Shown: one piece after another, positions 52,057-60,461 of the stretch
How the letters are laid out: every line of letters begins with the position of its first letter
Numbering within the stretch: the first letter of the stretch is position 1
Position numbers and translations under genes: made by a program
NCBI RefSeq assembly: GCF_000416235.1
Contig: NZ_ATLO01000049.1
Span: 62,001 to 126,000 of the forward strand
Reading direction: 5' to 3'
DNA length: 64,000 nt
Origin: Pseudomonas sp. CFII64
Lineage (GTDB): Bacteria; Pseudomonadota; Gammaproteobacteria; Pseudomonadales; Pseudomonadaceae
Notes under the pieces: generated by a model
Told to the model about the DNA's origin: nothing
Seen by the model: the letters and a program-made list of their open reading frames with translations, nothing else
The model's database searches: none

Positions 52057-52132
52057 TTAGCCGGGAGGCGGGTACATTCGCAGCGGTTGCGGCGTCAGCC
52101 CTTGCGCCTCCCGGCTAAAGCCGGTCCTACGG
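52057..52132. repeat. REP doublet with truncated left arm
   Basis: The right unit (52105-52130, GGCTAAAGCCGGTCCTAC) is complete. The left one starts directly at TTAGCCGGGAGGC (52057) and lacks the GTAGGACCGGC head, immediately after the kinB stop. Confidence 0.75.
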
Positions 52133-52149
52133 GTGCAATCGCTGTCGTT

Positions 52150-53769
52150 CTACGCCACATCCTCCGCCCGACGCCCTGTGCTGCGCCGTCCGCCGGTTAC
52201 CAGTTCGGTAAACTTGCTGGCGGTCAGCGGCCGGGCGAAGAGCCAGCCCTGGCCATAAATCACGCCTTCGCTTTGCAGCAGTTGTGCCTGGGATTCAAAT
52301 TCGATGCCTTCGGCAATCACCCGCAATTGCAGTGCATGGGCCATGCGAATGATGTGCGGGGCGACGCCGCTGCTGGCCGCGTCATGGCCCAGGGCGTCGA
52401 TGAAGGCCTTGTCGATTTTCAGGCAATCCACGGGAAGGGTTTGCAGATAGGCGAGACTGCAATAGCCGGTTCCGAAGTCATCGATCAACACCTGATGGCC
52501 CTTGTCGCGCAGGCCTTGCAGGTGATTGCGCGCGACCACCACATCGATCAGCCCGCGCTCGGTGACTTCAAAGGCAATCTGTCGCGCGGCGACCCGGTGC
52601 TGGGCCAGCAAGCGCGCTGTCACTCGCCCGATTCGCGGTGCCATGACATCGCACGCCGCCAGGTTCACGGAAATATACAGTTGCGGGTTCGCGCGCAGCA
52701 GCGGGCCCAGTTGTTCCAGCAGTTGTTGCAGGACAAAGTCGGTGATCTGCCGGATCTGCCCGGTGTTTTCCGCCAGCGGTATGAACAGGTCGGGACTGGT
52801 CAGCGTGCCGTCGGGCCTGCGCCAGCGCACCAAAGCTTCGGCTCCGACACACAGGCGGGTATTGAGATCGAAGATCGGCTGAAATAAAACCTTCAGTTCA
52901 CTGCGCCGCAGCGCGCCCTGCAATTCACCGCCCAGGGACTGGCGCTGGCGAGCCAGTTGCAGCACCAGCAGGCCAATGCAGAGGGAAACCAGCAGGCTGG
53001 CGGGAGCCAGCAGCCACCAGGCTCCGGCGACTTTTTCCTGCAGGCCGCTGCGTGGCGTGGTCAGCACCAGCTGGTATTCAGGGCTTTGCGTGGGCATTCG
53101 GTAAATCAGGCGCGAAGACGTGGTCAGCAGCGTCTCGTCCGTAGAGGAAGACCAGTCCTTGGTGGGTGGCCAGGATTGCTCCGGTCCGAGAACGGTGACG
53201 GCCTTGCTGCCGTGATTGAGCACGACCAACAAGCTGCCGCCTGCCGGCAGGTCCACCACATCAGTGAGGTGTCCGCGAGACGTGGTGACCCTGAAATCGC
53301 CGCGACCCATCATCAGCGCCGCAAGGTTATCGTCAGGCTGGGCCGAGGTATTGAGCCAATAATCATAAGTCGGGCCACGAATGTCCGGTTCGCGCGGCGT
53401 GCCAAGCTTGCTGTTGTGCGGCCAGCTGGAGCACAGACTTCTGTCACCGATGAACCCCGCTTCATAAATGAAACGATAGCTGGAGATGACCTGGCGCAAG
53501 CGATCAACCATTTGCGGTGTGCAGTGCCGTAAAGGCTGTGCTTCCAGCTGGTCCAGGCCGGTGCGCAACTGGCCGAACAGCTGTTCAAGGCGAACCAGAA
53601 ACCGCTCGCCCTGGGCTTTCATCTGTTCGCTTTCATTCTGCCGGGCCTGATGAATCGCCAGGGCAAAACTGCCGCACAGCAGCAAGACCGCACTCAAAAG
53701 GGCTGCTAGCAATGCCATCAGCCATGGGCGGTAAAGGTTCAAACGAAAGGGAATTGCCGCATCGAGCAT
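52150..53769 (-). CDS. CSS-domain EAL cyclic-di-GMP phosphodiesterase
   Basis: 539 aa. Two transmembrane helices (AALLSAVLLLCGSFALAIHQ and LLAPASLLVSLCIGLLVLQL) enclose a periplasmic sensor with the CSS motif (Cys113, CSSWPHN) known from DsbA/DsbB-controlled phosphodiesterases. The cytoplasmic EAL domain holds GAEALVRWRRPDG (Glu311), DFGTGYCSLAYLQTLPVDCLKID and IAEGIEFESQAQLL, so it should be active against c-di-GMP. dsbA lies in the same window, though not adjacent. The gene is followed by a divergent-oriented kinB. Confidence 0.92.
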   Translation of the reverse strand: MLDAAIPFRLNLYRPWLMALLAALLSAVLLLCGSFALAIHQARQNESEQMKAQGERFLVRLEQLFGQLRTGLDQLEAQPLRHCTPQMVDRLRQVISSYRFIYEAGFIGDRSLCSSWPHNSKLGTPREPDIRGPTYDYWLNTSAQPDDNLAALMMGRGDFRVTTSRGHLTDVVDLPAGGSLLVVLNHGSKAVTVLGPEQSWPPTKDWSSSTDETLLTTSSRLIYRMPTQSPEYQLVLTTPRSGLQEKVAGAWWLLAPASLLVSLCIGLLVLQLARQRQSLGGELQGALRRSELKVLFQPIFDLNTRLCVGAEALVRWRRPDGTLTSPDLFIPLAENTGQIRQITDFVLQQLLEQLGPLLRANPQLYISVNLAACDVMAPRIGRVTARLLAQHRVAARQIAFEVTERGLIDVVVARNHLQGLRDKGHQVLIDDFGTGYCSLAYLQTLPVDCLKIDKAFIDALGHDAASSGVAPHIIRMAHALQLRVIAEGIEFESQAQLLQSEGVIYGQGWLFARPLTASKFTELVTGGRRSTGRRAEDVA

Positions 53770-53852
53770 CGGTGGGTATCCGGATGAATACCCCTCAGAT
53801 TAGCAACAAGCCAGAAAATCGCCTGCTTAAATGAGCGTCCGAGCGAAAATTA

Positions 53853-54635
53853 TCATTTGGACCGATTGAGTACCTTGAGCAGCGCGGCGGTGCGGGCGTC
53901 CGGATCGCCGGTGAAGCGTTCGGGGCGATAGTGCATTTGAAAGGCCGCGAGGACGTGGCGAGTGGCGACATCCAGCTCGCCGGTCTGCGGTGTTTCGTAT
54001 CCCAGGCGCGCCAGTTGCTGCTGAAACCAGGAAATGCTCGGCAAGGTGTCCATCAGCAACGCCTGCTCCTGGGCTACCAGTCTTTCATCTGGCCAGATGC
54101 CCAATCCTTCTGCGGCCAGTCGCTTCCAGGGGAACAGCGGGCCCGGATCGAGCTTGCGCAGCGGGGCGATATCGCTGTGGCCGATGATGTGCCGAGGATC
54201 GATGTGATTGCGCTTGACGATGTCCTTGAGCAGCACGATCAGCGCCTGAACCTGGCCCTCGGTGTAGGGATACCAGACGCGTCCGGTGGGCGTGTCGCTG
54301 AAACCCGGATTGACGATTTCAATGCCGATCGAGCTTGAATTGAGCCAGGTGCGGCCTTCCCACTGGCTTTCGCCGGCATGCCAGGCCCGTGCGGATTCAT
54401 CGACCAGCTTGTAGATAGTCGGCGGTGTATCGCCGATAAGGTAATGGCTGCTGACTTCGCCATGGGTCAACAAGGACAGCGAGCGCTCAAGGTTCGCCGA
54501 GGTGTAATGCACCACCACGAATTGCACGCGATTGTCGAAATTAACCGAGGCATGGCCGGTGTCGAGTCGCGGCCCGCTGGTGCAAGCCGTCAGCGCGAAG
54601 AGTAACAGGGCGGGGAAAAACAGCTTCTTGAACAT
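53853..54635 (-). CDS. AmiD-like N-acetylmuramoyl-L-alanine amidase (lipoprotein)
   Basis: 260 aa from the ATG at 54635. The lipobox LTAC follows MFKKLFFPALLLFA, so it is probably anchored to the outer membrane. The amidase_2 domain contains the zinc ligands FVVVHYTSAN (His), HIIGHSDIAPLRKLDPGP (His, Asp-region) and a substrate loop SSIGIEIVNPGF. A C-terminal peptidoglycan-binding domain is suggested by PQTGELDVATRHVLAAFQMH. AmiD cleaves the amide between MurNAc and the stem peptide in wall turnover. Upstream start codons on the same frame lack support. Confidence 0.9.
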   Translation of the reverse strand: MFKKLFFPALLLFALTACTSGPRLDTGHASVNFDNRVQFVVVHYTSANLERSLSLLTHGEVSSHYLIGDTPPTIYKLVDESARAWHAGESQWEGRTWLNSSSIGIEIVNPGFSDTPTGRVWYPYTEGQVQALIVLLKDIVKRNHIDPRHIIGHSDIAPLRKLDPGPLFPWKRLAAEGLGIWPDERLVAQEQALLMDTLPSISWFQQQLARLGYETPQTGELDVATRHVLAAFQMHYRPERFTGDPDARTAALLKVLNRSK

Positions 54636-54706
54636 CGGCACACGCAGGCAGTAAAAGGGTGAGCATAACGTACTGCGGCAATAACGCTTGTGACAGTCAC
54701 GAGCGA

Positions 54707-56782
54707 TCATCCTTGTTCGATCCGGTTGCGGCCGTTTTCCTTGGCTCGATACAGCGCCTGATCAGCACGCTTGAGCGCTACATCGCTGCGCTCGCCCGCG
54801 CGAAATGCGGTGACGCCCATGGACACGGTAACGGTTACTGGCTCGCCCTTGAAGTGAAACGGGCAGAGTTCCACCGCAGCGCGCAGCTCGTCGAGCAGGG
54901 TCAGCCCGACACCGACCGCCGTCGCGGGCAGCAGCAAGACAAACTCCTCACCGCCGAAACGGGCGATGAAGTCGCTGCTGCGTAGCCGTTTTTTCAGCAC
55001 CGTGGCAATGATCTTCAATACCCGGTCGCCTGCCAGATGGCCGAAGCCATCATTGATGCGCTTGAAGTGATCGAGGTCGAGCATACACACCAGCAGGCTG
55101 TTCTTGTGCTGCTGCCATTCGGCCATTTCCTGCTCAAGACGTTCGCCCCAGGCGGCACGGTTGGGCAGGCGGGTGAGCGGGTCGATCAGCGCTTTCTGGC
55201 GTTGTTCTTCCAGATGGCCACGAAAGCCCAGGGCTTCCTGCTCCATGGTAGCGACACGCGTTGCCAGGCTTTGCAGGCGCTCGGCGACTTCCTGCTCGCG
55301 CTCGTCGCGTTGCACCTGATGTTGGTCCATCGTACTCAGCAGGCCTTCGAGCCGATTCTCAAGCACGCGCTTGAGGCTGGACAGGTCCGGGGCGTCCTGC
55401 ACGCTGCTTTGCAGGCCGTCGACCTGCTCGCGAAGCTGGCTGTTTTGGTCGCGGGAAACCGACTGGTTATCGGCATAACCTGCGCTTGCCGCCTGAAGGT
55501 TGCTCTGGAATGACTCCAGGCGCTCGTTCAGCTGCTTGAGATAGATTTCGAACTCATCCTGGCCGGTGTCGGTAATCGCCAGCATCAATACGGCAAGATC
55601 GTCGAGAATCGGTAGCAATTCGTACCAGTTCAGCCCATGTTCCAGGCGTTTACGCATCGCCTCGGCCTGGGGTCGATGGTGTTCCGGCAGCGTCAGGTCA
55701 TTGAGCAGGCCCAACAGCGTCTGTTCGATGTGAGCGGCTACCGAGCTATAGCTGGGTTCGGGCGAGGCGGGCAATGCAAAGCCGACATCCGCTTCATCAA
55801 GCGCTTGCTCATCGCTGTCGCCTTCTTCCTCTTTATCAGGCGGCGCTTCAGCCACAGCTTCAGGTCGCTGTTCGAAAGGCACAGACGGGGTGGGTGTGAG
55901 CAGATCCTTGATCGCAACCGCCTCAACCGCTTCGGCCGCGACGGGGATTGGCGGCTCGCTGAGCGCCTGAGGCGCATCGAGCTGTGCTGGTTGTACGGCC
56001 GATTCGGCAGCCGGTTCGAACACTTCGGCGACAACCGGCGACAACGCTTCTGCAATCGGGGCATGCGGCGTGGCATCGGTTTCATCTGGCTGATGCTGGA
56101 CCGACACAACGACGCGTTCAGGTTCAGGCTCCGGCTCAGACGCCGGGACGTGATCGGGTGCCGCAACGGGCTCGACCGGATGGTTTTGCTCGGGCTGATA
56201 ATGTTCAGTGGCGGGATGTGGTGCAGGTTCAGGGGCTTGGGTGGCGTCATTGGGTGTTTCGTGGCTGCCAAACAAGCGCTGCAACAAGCCGGGGCGCGAC
56301 ACCTCTTCGGGCTTGTCCATCAATGTCAGCGCCTGACCTTGCAGGCCGCTCAATTCCCCCAGCAGCAACGGCAATTCCCGCGATTGGGAGGCGCGCTCCT
56401 CGAGATCCTTGGCGAATTTCTTCAGCGGTTTACGCACGTCCTTGGGCAGCGGCAATGTTTGCAATTGCGTAACCAGGGCGGTCAAGGCGCTACTGATCTG
56501 GCTGGCGCGGACTTCCCGACGCTGCTCGGAATCCAGCACGGCTTTTTCAAGGCGCGGGATAAGGGCTGCCAGACCTGCGTCCATATCGTCCTTGCGAACG
56601 ATTTCGCGCATTTCCTTCATGCACTGGTCGACCGCGCGGTCCGAGCCTTCCGCCGCCAGACTGCTGCGCACCAGGCCGCGACGCAGAAGGTCGAGACGAG
56701 CTTCCCAACGTCTTTCGAGCTTGTCTTGCTGCTCGATGCCTGTCAGGTATTTCTCTTTCCAGCGCTCCGCTTCATCGCTCAT
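54707..56782 (-). CDS. diguanylate cyclase with long disordered linker
   Basis: 691 aa. The N-terminal ~180 residues are helical (SLAAEGSDRAVDQCMKEMRE); then a ~200-residue stretch rich in Pro, Glu, Val and Ala (about 185-385) appears disordered. Coiled coils lie between ~400 and 530, and the C-terminal GGDEF domain carries the active signature RFGGEEFVLLLP (~607). Start-of-domain motif DPLTRLPNRAAWGERLEQE precedes it. It should make c-di-GMP from GTP. The start codon overlaps the stop of the EEP gene upstream (ATGA, 56779-56782). Confidence 0.9.
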   Translation of the reverse strand: MSDEAERWKEKYLTGIEQQDKLERRWEARLDLLRRGLVRSSLAAEGSDRAVDQCMKEMREIVRKDDMDAGLAALIPRLEKAVLDSEQRREVRASQISSALTALVTQLQTLPLPKDVRKPLKKFAKDLEERASQSRELPLLLGELSGLQGQALTLMDKPEEVSRPGLLQRLFGSHETPNDATQAPEPAPHPATEHYQPEQNHPVEPVAAPDHVPASEPEPEPERVVVSVQHQPDETDATPHAPIAEALSPVVAEVFEPAAESAVQPAQLDAPQALSEPPIPVAAEAVEAVAIKDLLTPTPSVPFEQRPEAVAEAPPDKEEEGDSDEQALDEADVGFALPASPEPSYSSVAAHIEQTLLGLLNDLTLPEHHRPQAEAMRKRLEHGLNWYELLPILDDLAVLMLAITDTGQDEFEIYLKQLNERLESFQSNLQAASAGYADNQSVSRDQNSQLREQVDGLQSSVQDAPDLSSLKRVLENRLEGLLSTMDQHQVQRDEREQEVAERLQSLATRVATMEQEALGFRGHLEEQRQKALIDPLTRLPNRAAWGERLEQEMAEWQQHKNSLLVCMLDLDHFKRINDGFGHLAGDRVLKIIATVLKKRLRSSDFIARFGGEEFVLLLPATAVGVGLTLLDELRAAVELCPFHFKGEPVTVTVSMGVTAFRAGERSDVALKRADQALYRAKENGRNRIEQG

Positions 56783-57657
56783 GCAATGGGCTCGCTGCTG
56801 GCCGTGCTGGGTACCGGTAGTGAATCCTGGGTCATGGACGCTGGCAGGCGTATTTCTACGGCAACCGGAAGGTGATCCGAAATCGGCTGAGCCAGCACTT
56901 GAACCCGTTCCAGGGTCAGGGTCGGGCTGAGCAAAATATGATCAAGGCAACGCTGCGGCCGCCAGCTGGGGAACGTCGCTTCGATCTGCGGTGCCAGCAG
57001 GCCAAGGTCGCGCAGTGGCGAGTTTTCCAGCAAGTCCAGGGCGTGAGTGTTCATGTCACCCATCAAGACCTGATGGCGATAGTCGCCGATCAACTCGCGG
57101 ATATACGCCAGTTGCCGGGTTCGGGTACGTGCGCCGAGGGCCAGGTGCATCATGACCACGATCAACGCGTCCGCGCCTTCGCCGAAGCGCACCAGAATTG
57201 CACCACGCCCGGCAGGGCCCGGCAGCGGATGGTCTTCAATGGCCGTCGGCCGCAAACGACTGAGCACGCCATTGCTGTGCTGGCCGAAGCGCCCGAGGTT
57301 GCGATTGAGCTGCTGATACCAGTAAGGGAAAGCACCCAGCTGGGCCAGGTGCTCCACTTGATTGACGTAGCCGGAGCGCAGACTGCCGCCATCGGCTTCC
57401 TGCAAGGCGACCAGATCGAAATCGCCCAGCAGATCGCCGATCTTCTGCAGATTGCCGGCGCGGCCACCATGGGGCAATAAATGCTGCCAGCCTCGCGTCA
57501 GGTAATGCCCATAACGCTCAGTGCTGATGCCCACCTGGATATTGAAGCTGAGCAAGCGCAGCCGACCATCGGCCGGCAAGCCACTTTCCAGTACATGGTG
57601 TTCGTTGACCCTGGGGTCGTGTAGGCCAACGATCCGTTCGGTTCTCCAGCGCCGCAT
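56779..57657 (-). CDS. endonuclease/exonuclease/phosphatase family protein
   Basis: 292 aa. The EEP fold is recognised from LRLLSFNIQVGI, DLVALQEADGGS, the HLALGARTRTRQLAYIRELI region, LMGDMNTHAL and the C-terminal CLDHILLSP and PISDHLPVAVEI, which together make the metal-binding and catalytic core. The family ranges from AP endonucleases to sphingomyelinase-type phosphodiesterases. No signal peptide is visible, favouring a cytosolic role. It is followed by the diguanylate cyclase with an overlapping ATGA and sits behind dsbA by 12 bp. Confidence 0.85.
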   Translation of the reverse strand: MRRWRTERIVGLHDPRVNEHHVLESGLPADGRLRLLSFNIQVGISTERYGHYLTRGWQHLLPHGGRAGNLQKIGDLLGDFDLVALQEADGGSLRSGYVNQVEHLAQLGAFPYWYQQLNRNLGRFGQHSNGVLSRLRPTAIEDHPLPGPAGRGAILVRFGEGADALIVVMMHLALGARTRTRQLAYIRELIGDYRHQVLMGDMNTHALDLLENSPLRDLGLLAPQIEATFPSWRPQRCLDHILLSPTLTLERVQVLAQPISDHLPVAVEIRLPASMTQDSLPVPSTASSEPIA

Positions 57658-57669
57658 GGCAGGCGCCGC

Positions 57670-58302
57670 TTACTTGGCCGCTCGCTCTTTGGCGATAAGC
57701 TGATCAGCGACCTGCAAGGTTTGCGCTGCACCACCGGCCGAACCCAGGTCAAAACGGTATTTGCCGTTGACGATCATGGTTGGTACGCCAGTTACTTCGT
57801 ACTTCTTGGCCAGTTCTTTGTATTGGGCGATCTTGCCCTTCACAGCGAAGGAGTCGAAAGTTTTCAGGAACTGGTCCTTGTCTACGCCTTGAGTGGCGAC
57901 GAATTCAGCCATGTCATTTTTGTCGGTCAGACGCTTGCCGCCCTTCTGGATAGCTTCAAAGACGGCAGCGTGAACCTTGTGCTCTACACCCATGGTGTCC
58001 AGGGTAATGAACAGTTGACCGTGTGCGTCCCACGGGCCACCGAACATGGCAGGGATGCGGACGAAGTTTACGTCGGCAGGCAGTTTTTCAACCCATGGAT
58101 TGATGGTGGGTTCGAAGGCATAGCAATGCGGACAGCCATACCAGAACAGTTCCACGACTTCGATTTTGCCGGGTACGGAAACCGGGACGGCGCTGCTCAG
58201 CTCGACGTACTGCTTGCCCGCTTCGATAGGCTCGGCTGCTTGCGCCGTAATACCGAACAGACTGGCGGCAACCAGGGCGGCGCTGAGGATCAGATTACGC
58301 AT
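57670..58302 (-). CDS. dsbA: DsbA thiol:disulfide interchange protein
   Basis: 210 aa periplasmic oxidoreductase that introduces disulfides into exported proteins, re-oxidised by DsbB. The signal peptide ends at AQAAEPI. The active site is Cys57-Pro-His-Cys60 in ELFWYGCPHCYAFEP, and the cis-Pro loop is VTGVPTMIVNG. Length and motifs are those of DsbA rather than DsbC/G. Cytochrome c4, encoded upstream on the same strand, is separated from it by the terminator hairpin at 58398-58425. Confidence 0.96.
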   Translation of the reverse strand: MRNLILSAALVAASLFGITAQAAEPIEAGKQYVELSSAVPVSVPGKIEVVELFWYGCPHCYAFEPTINPWVEKLPADVNFVRIPAMFGGPWDAHGQLFITLDTMGVEHKVHAAVFEAIQKGGKRLTDKNDMAEFVATQGVDKDQFLKTFDSFAVKGKIAQYKELAKKYEVTGVPTMIVNGKYRFDLGSAGGAAQTLQVADQLIAKERAAK

Positions 58303-58397
58303 GCTTTACTCCTGAGACAGATTTGAGTCGCCTTCAAACGACCGGCTTTGGACCGGACGGGTTGGCGCGAGTTCGCTAGTGTAACGCTGGCGACCAT

Positions 58398-58425
58398 AAA
58401 AAAGGGCAGCCGAAGCTGCCCTTTT
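58398..58425 (-). terminator. rho-independent terminator with UUCG loop
   Basis: Read on the minus strand: GGGCAGC-TTCG-GCTGCCC followed by TTTTTT. It ends the cytochrome c4 transcript; the plus strand also has a T5 run, so it may work both ways. Confidence 0.9.
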
Positions 58426-58525
58426 TCAGTTGAAAAGCCGTCGGGGCGCTGCCCGCCCGCAAAGAAGGGTAACGCGGTGTGTCAGGTTTGCCCGCGAAGG
58501 CCTCGGCCCTGCCCCGGAGGGTTAA

Positions 58526-59140
58526 TTAATGCAGGCCCTGGATATATTGCGACAGCGCCTCGATATCCTTGTTGCTCAGCTTGGCCGCGATGGAGCGCAT
58601 GACCATGGTGTCGCCGTCGTTGGTGCGGTCGCCTTCGCGGAAAGCGACCAGTTGTTTCTTGATGTAGTCCGCATGCTGGCCACCCAGATGCGGGAAGCCG
58701 GCCTGTGCGTTGCCGACGCCATTGGGCGAGTGGCAGCCGGTGCAGGCGGGCATGCCTTGATCCAGTTTGCCGCCACGGAACAATGCTTCGCCCTGGGCCA
58801 CGAGTTTTGGATCGGCAGCGCCGACGCTGCCTTTCTGGCTGGCGAAATAAGCCGCGATGTCGGCCAGATCCTGATCGTTGTACGGGGTCAGCAGCCCGGT
58901 CATTTCCAGGACGACGCGTTTGCCGTCCTTGATTTCGTGCAGCTGCTTGAGCAGATAACGATCACCCTGGCCTGCCAGCTTGGGGAAATTCGGGGCCATG
59001 CTGTTGCCGTCCGGGCCATGACAGGCGCCACACACGGCGGCTTTAGTCTGGCCAGCGGCAGGATTTCCAACCTCACCAGCCGCCTGCGCCGCACCGCAGA
59101 TGCCCAAGGTCAACAGCAGACTCACGAGTATTTTGTTCAT
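58526..59140 (-). CDS. cytochrome c4, dihaem
   Basis: 204 aa from the ATG at 59140; a TTG four codons upstream (59152) is less likely. A signal peptide (LVSLLLTLGICGAAQA) precedes two c-type haem domains with CGACH and CTGCH. Distal methionine ligands fit NSMAPNFPKL and the second domain's TMVMRSIAAKL. Cytochrome c4 shuttles electrons to terminal oxidases (cbb3-type) in the periplasm. It is divergent from engB across ~355 bp, a gap (59141-59495) in which I see no gene. Confidence 0.95.
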   Translation of the reverse strand: MNKILVSLLLTLGICGAAQAAGEVGNPAAGQTKAAVCGACHGPDGNSMAPNFPKLAGQGDRYLLKQLHEIKDGKRVVLEMTGLLTPYNDQDLADIAAYFASQKGSVGAADPKLVAQGEALFRGGKLDQGMPACTGCHSPNGVGNAQAGFPHLGGQHADYIKKQLVAFREGDRTNDGDTMVMRSIAAKLSNKDIEALSQYIQGLH

Positions 59141-59495
59141 CAGGTAATCCAAATCGGCTAAAGGTGAAAAGTTATGTAGGAGATGACTCGCTCATCCGAA
59201 GATGAAGGTTCGCAAATCCTCGCTACTGCTGTCCTTGCACAATCCACGCGGCGGCATCGCTTTGAACTACCGGACACAGGCAACTCCAAAGCCTTCATAC
59301 TTAACGAAACCTTTTCAGGTTCAAAGCGGACTGCGTTCTAATGCGCATCTATATGTCTCGCTCAGGTTGTGATCTTGGCCCTGTTCACAGGACAAAGCAC
59401 ACACAAAATCTGCGGCATTATATACTGGCGCTACTGAAACGGAAACGACACCTCTTGCCGCACCCCTTGCAGGCACCGCCCTCACCGGAAATCAC

Positions 59496-60140
59496 ATGCA
59501 ACTCAAGAACCCCATTCTCGGCCTGTGCCAACAGTCCACCTTCATGCTCAGTGCAGCCAAAGTCGATCAGTGCCCTGACGACGACGGCTTTGAAGTCGCC
59601 TTCGCCGGGCGTTCCAACGCGGGCAAATCGAGCGCGCTGAACACCCTGACTCATGCCAGTCTAGCTCGTACTTCGAAAACCCCCGGCCGAACTCAGTTGC
59701 TGAATTTCTTCAAGCTGGACGACGAGCGTCGCCTGGTCGACTTGCCGGGTTACGGCTACGCCAAAGTGCCGATCCCGCTCAAACTGCACTGGCAGCGCCA
59801 CCTGGAAGCCTATCTGGGCAGTCGCGAAAGCCTGAAGGGTCTGATTCTGATGATGGATATCCGTCATCCAATGACCGACTTTGACCTGCTGATGCTGGAC
59901 TGGTCGATTGCCAGCCACATGCCGATGCACATCCTGCTGACCAAGGCTGACAAGCTGACCTACGGCGCGGCGAAGAACGTGCTGCTCAAGGTTCAGGCTG
60001 AAATCCGCAAGGGTTGGGGCGACGCAGTCAGCATCCAGTTGTTCTCGGCCCCCAAACGCCTGGGCCTGGAAGATGCCTACACCGTGCTGGCTGGCTGGAT
60101 GGAGCTGGAAGACAAGGCACCGGCCGAGTCTGCACAGTAA
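59496..60140 (+). CDS. engB: ribosome biogenesis GTP-binding protein EngB (YsxC/YihA)
   Basis: 214 aa GTPase. G1 is GRSNAGKSSALNTLT, G2/G3 region KTPGRTQLLNFF and VDLPGYGYAKVP, and G4 is LTKADKL. It is needed for assembly of the large ribosomal subunit. The start at 59496 gives the typical N-terminus. It faces polA, with the ErsA sRNA locus between, the same arrangement as polA-spf-engB in E. coli. Confidence 0.95.
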   Translation: MQLKNPILGLCQQSTFMLSAAKVDQCPDDDGFEVAFAGRSNAGKSSALNTLTHASLARTSKTPGRTQLLNFFKLDDERRLVDLPGYGYAKVPIPLKLHWQRHLEAYLGSRESLKGLILMMDIRHPMTDFDLLMLDWSIASHMPMHILLTKADKLTYGAAKNVLLKVQAEIRKGWGDAVSIQLFSAPKRLGLEDAYTVLAGWMELEDKAPAESAQ

Positions 60141-60151
60141 AAAATACAGGC

Positions 60152-60280
60152 AAAAAAAACCCCGGACTTCGTATGGGGAGGGGAAGTCTGGGGTCTAAGT
60201 TTTCAGACCTTTAGGGTGGGGTCTGAATATCTGCCAACACTTAACACAACTAGGAGCATTGATCGGCTTCGCTGCCAATC
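60152..60280 (-). ncRNA. ersA: ErsA (Spot 42-position) small RNA
   Basis: About 129 nt on the minus strand, between polA and engB, the syntenic place of E. coli spf and of P. aeruginosa ErsA. The 3' end is a strong intrinsic terminator: CCCCAGACTTCC... GAAGTCCGGGG followed by eight Ts (60159-60152). A loop segment contains TCAGACC...GGTCTGA, as in ErsA-like RNAs. In P. aeruginosa ErsA is induced by AlgU (sigma-22) and pairs with algC and oprD mRNAs. The transcript start (~60280) is inferred from the promoter at 60287-60314. Confidence 0.85.
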
Positions 60281-60286
60281 GAGAGC

Positions 60287-60314
60287 TCTGACTCGATTTT
60301 CACGGCTTAAGTTC
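60287..60314 (-). promoter_or_regulatory. AlgU/sigma-22 promoter of ersA
   Basis: On the minus strand, GAACTT (60314-60309), a 17-nt spacer, then TCAGA (60291-60287), close to the AlgU consensus GAACTT-N16/17-TCTGA. Its placement just upstream of the predicted ErsA start agrees with known AlgU control of ErsA in P. aeruginosa. Confidence 0.75.
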
Positions 60315-60364
60315 CTGGCTCGTTGAAATTCTCCCGCCAGATTGCGTTTTGGCTGAGCCGGCCG

Positions 60365-60413
60365 CTTCGGGGACAAGTCCCCTCCTGCCGAGCGTGCCGA
60401 ATCGGTAGGACCG
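60365..60413. repeat. single REP arm and fragment
   Basis: GGGGACAAGTCCCCTCCTGC (60369-60388) is one full arm of the GTAGGAGGGG family; GGTAGGACCGG (60403-60413) is a short piece of the other. It lies between the ErsA promoter and the polA stop. Confidence 0.65.
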
Positions 60414-60461
60414 GATCGAGCGCGCGACGCAAGCCTGCGCGCCCGGCCCGAGCACCGGCTA

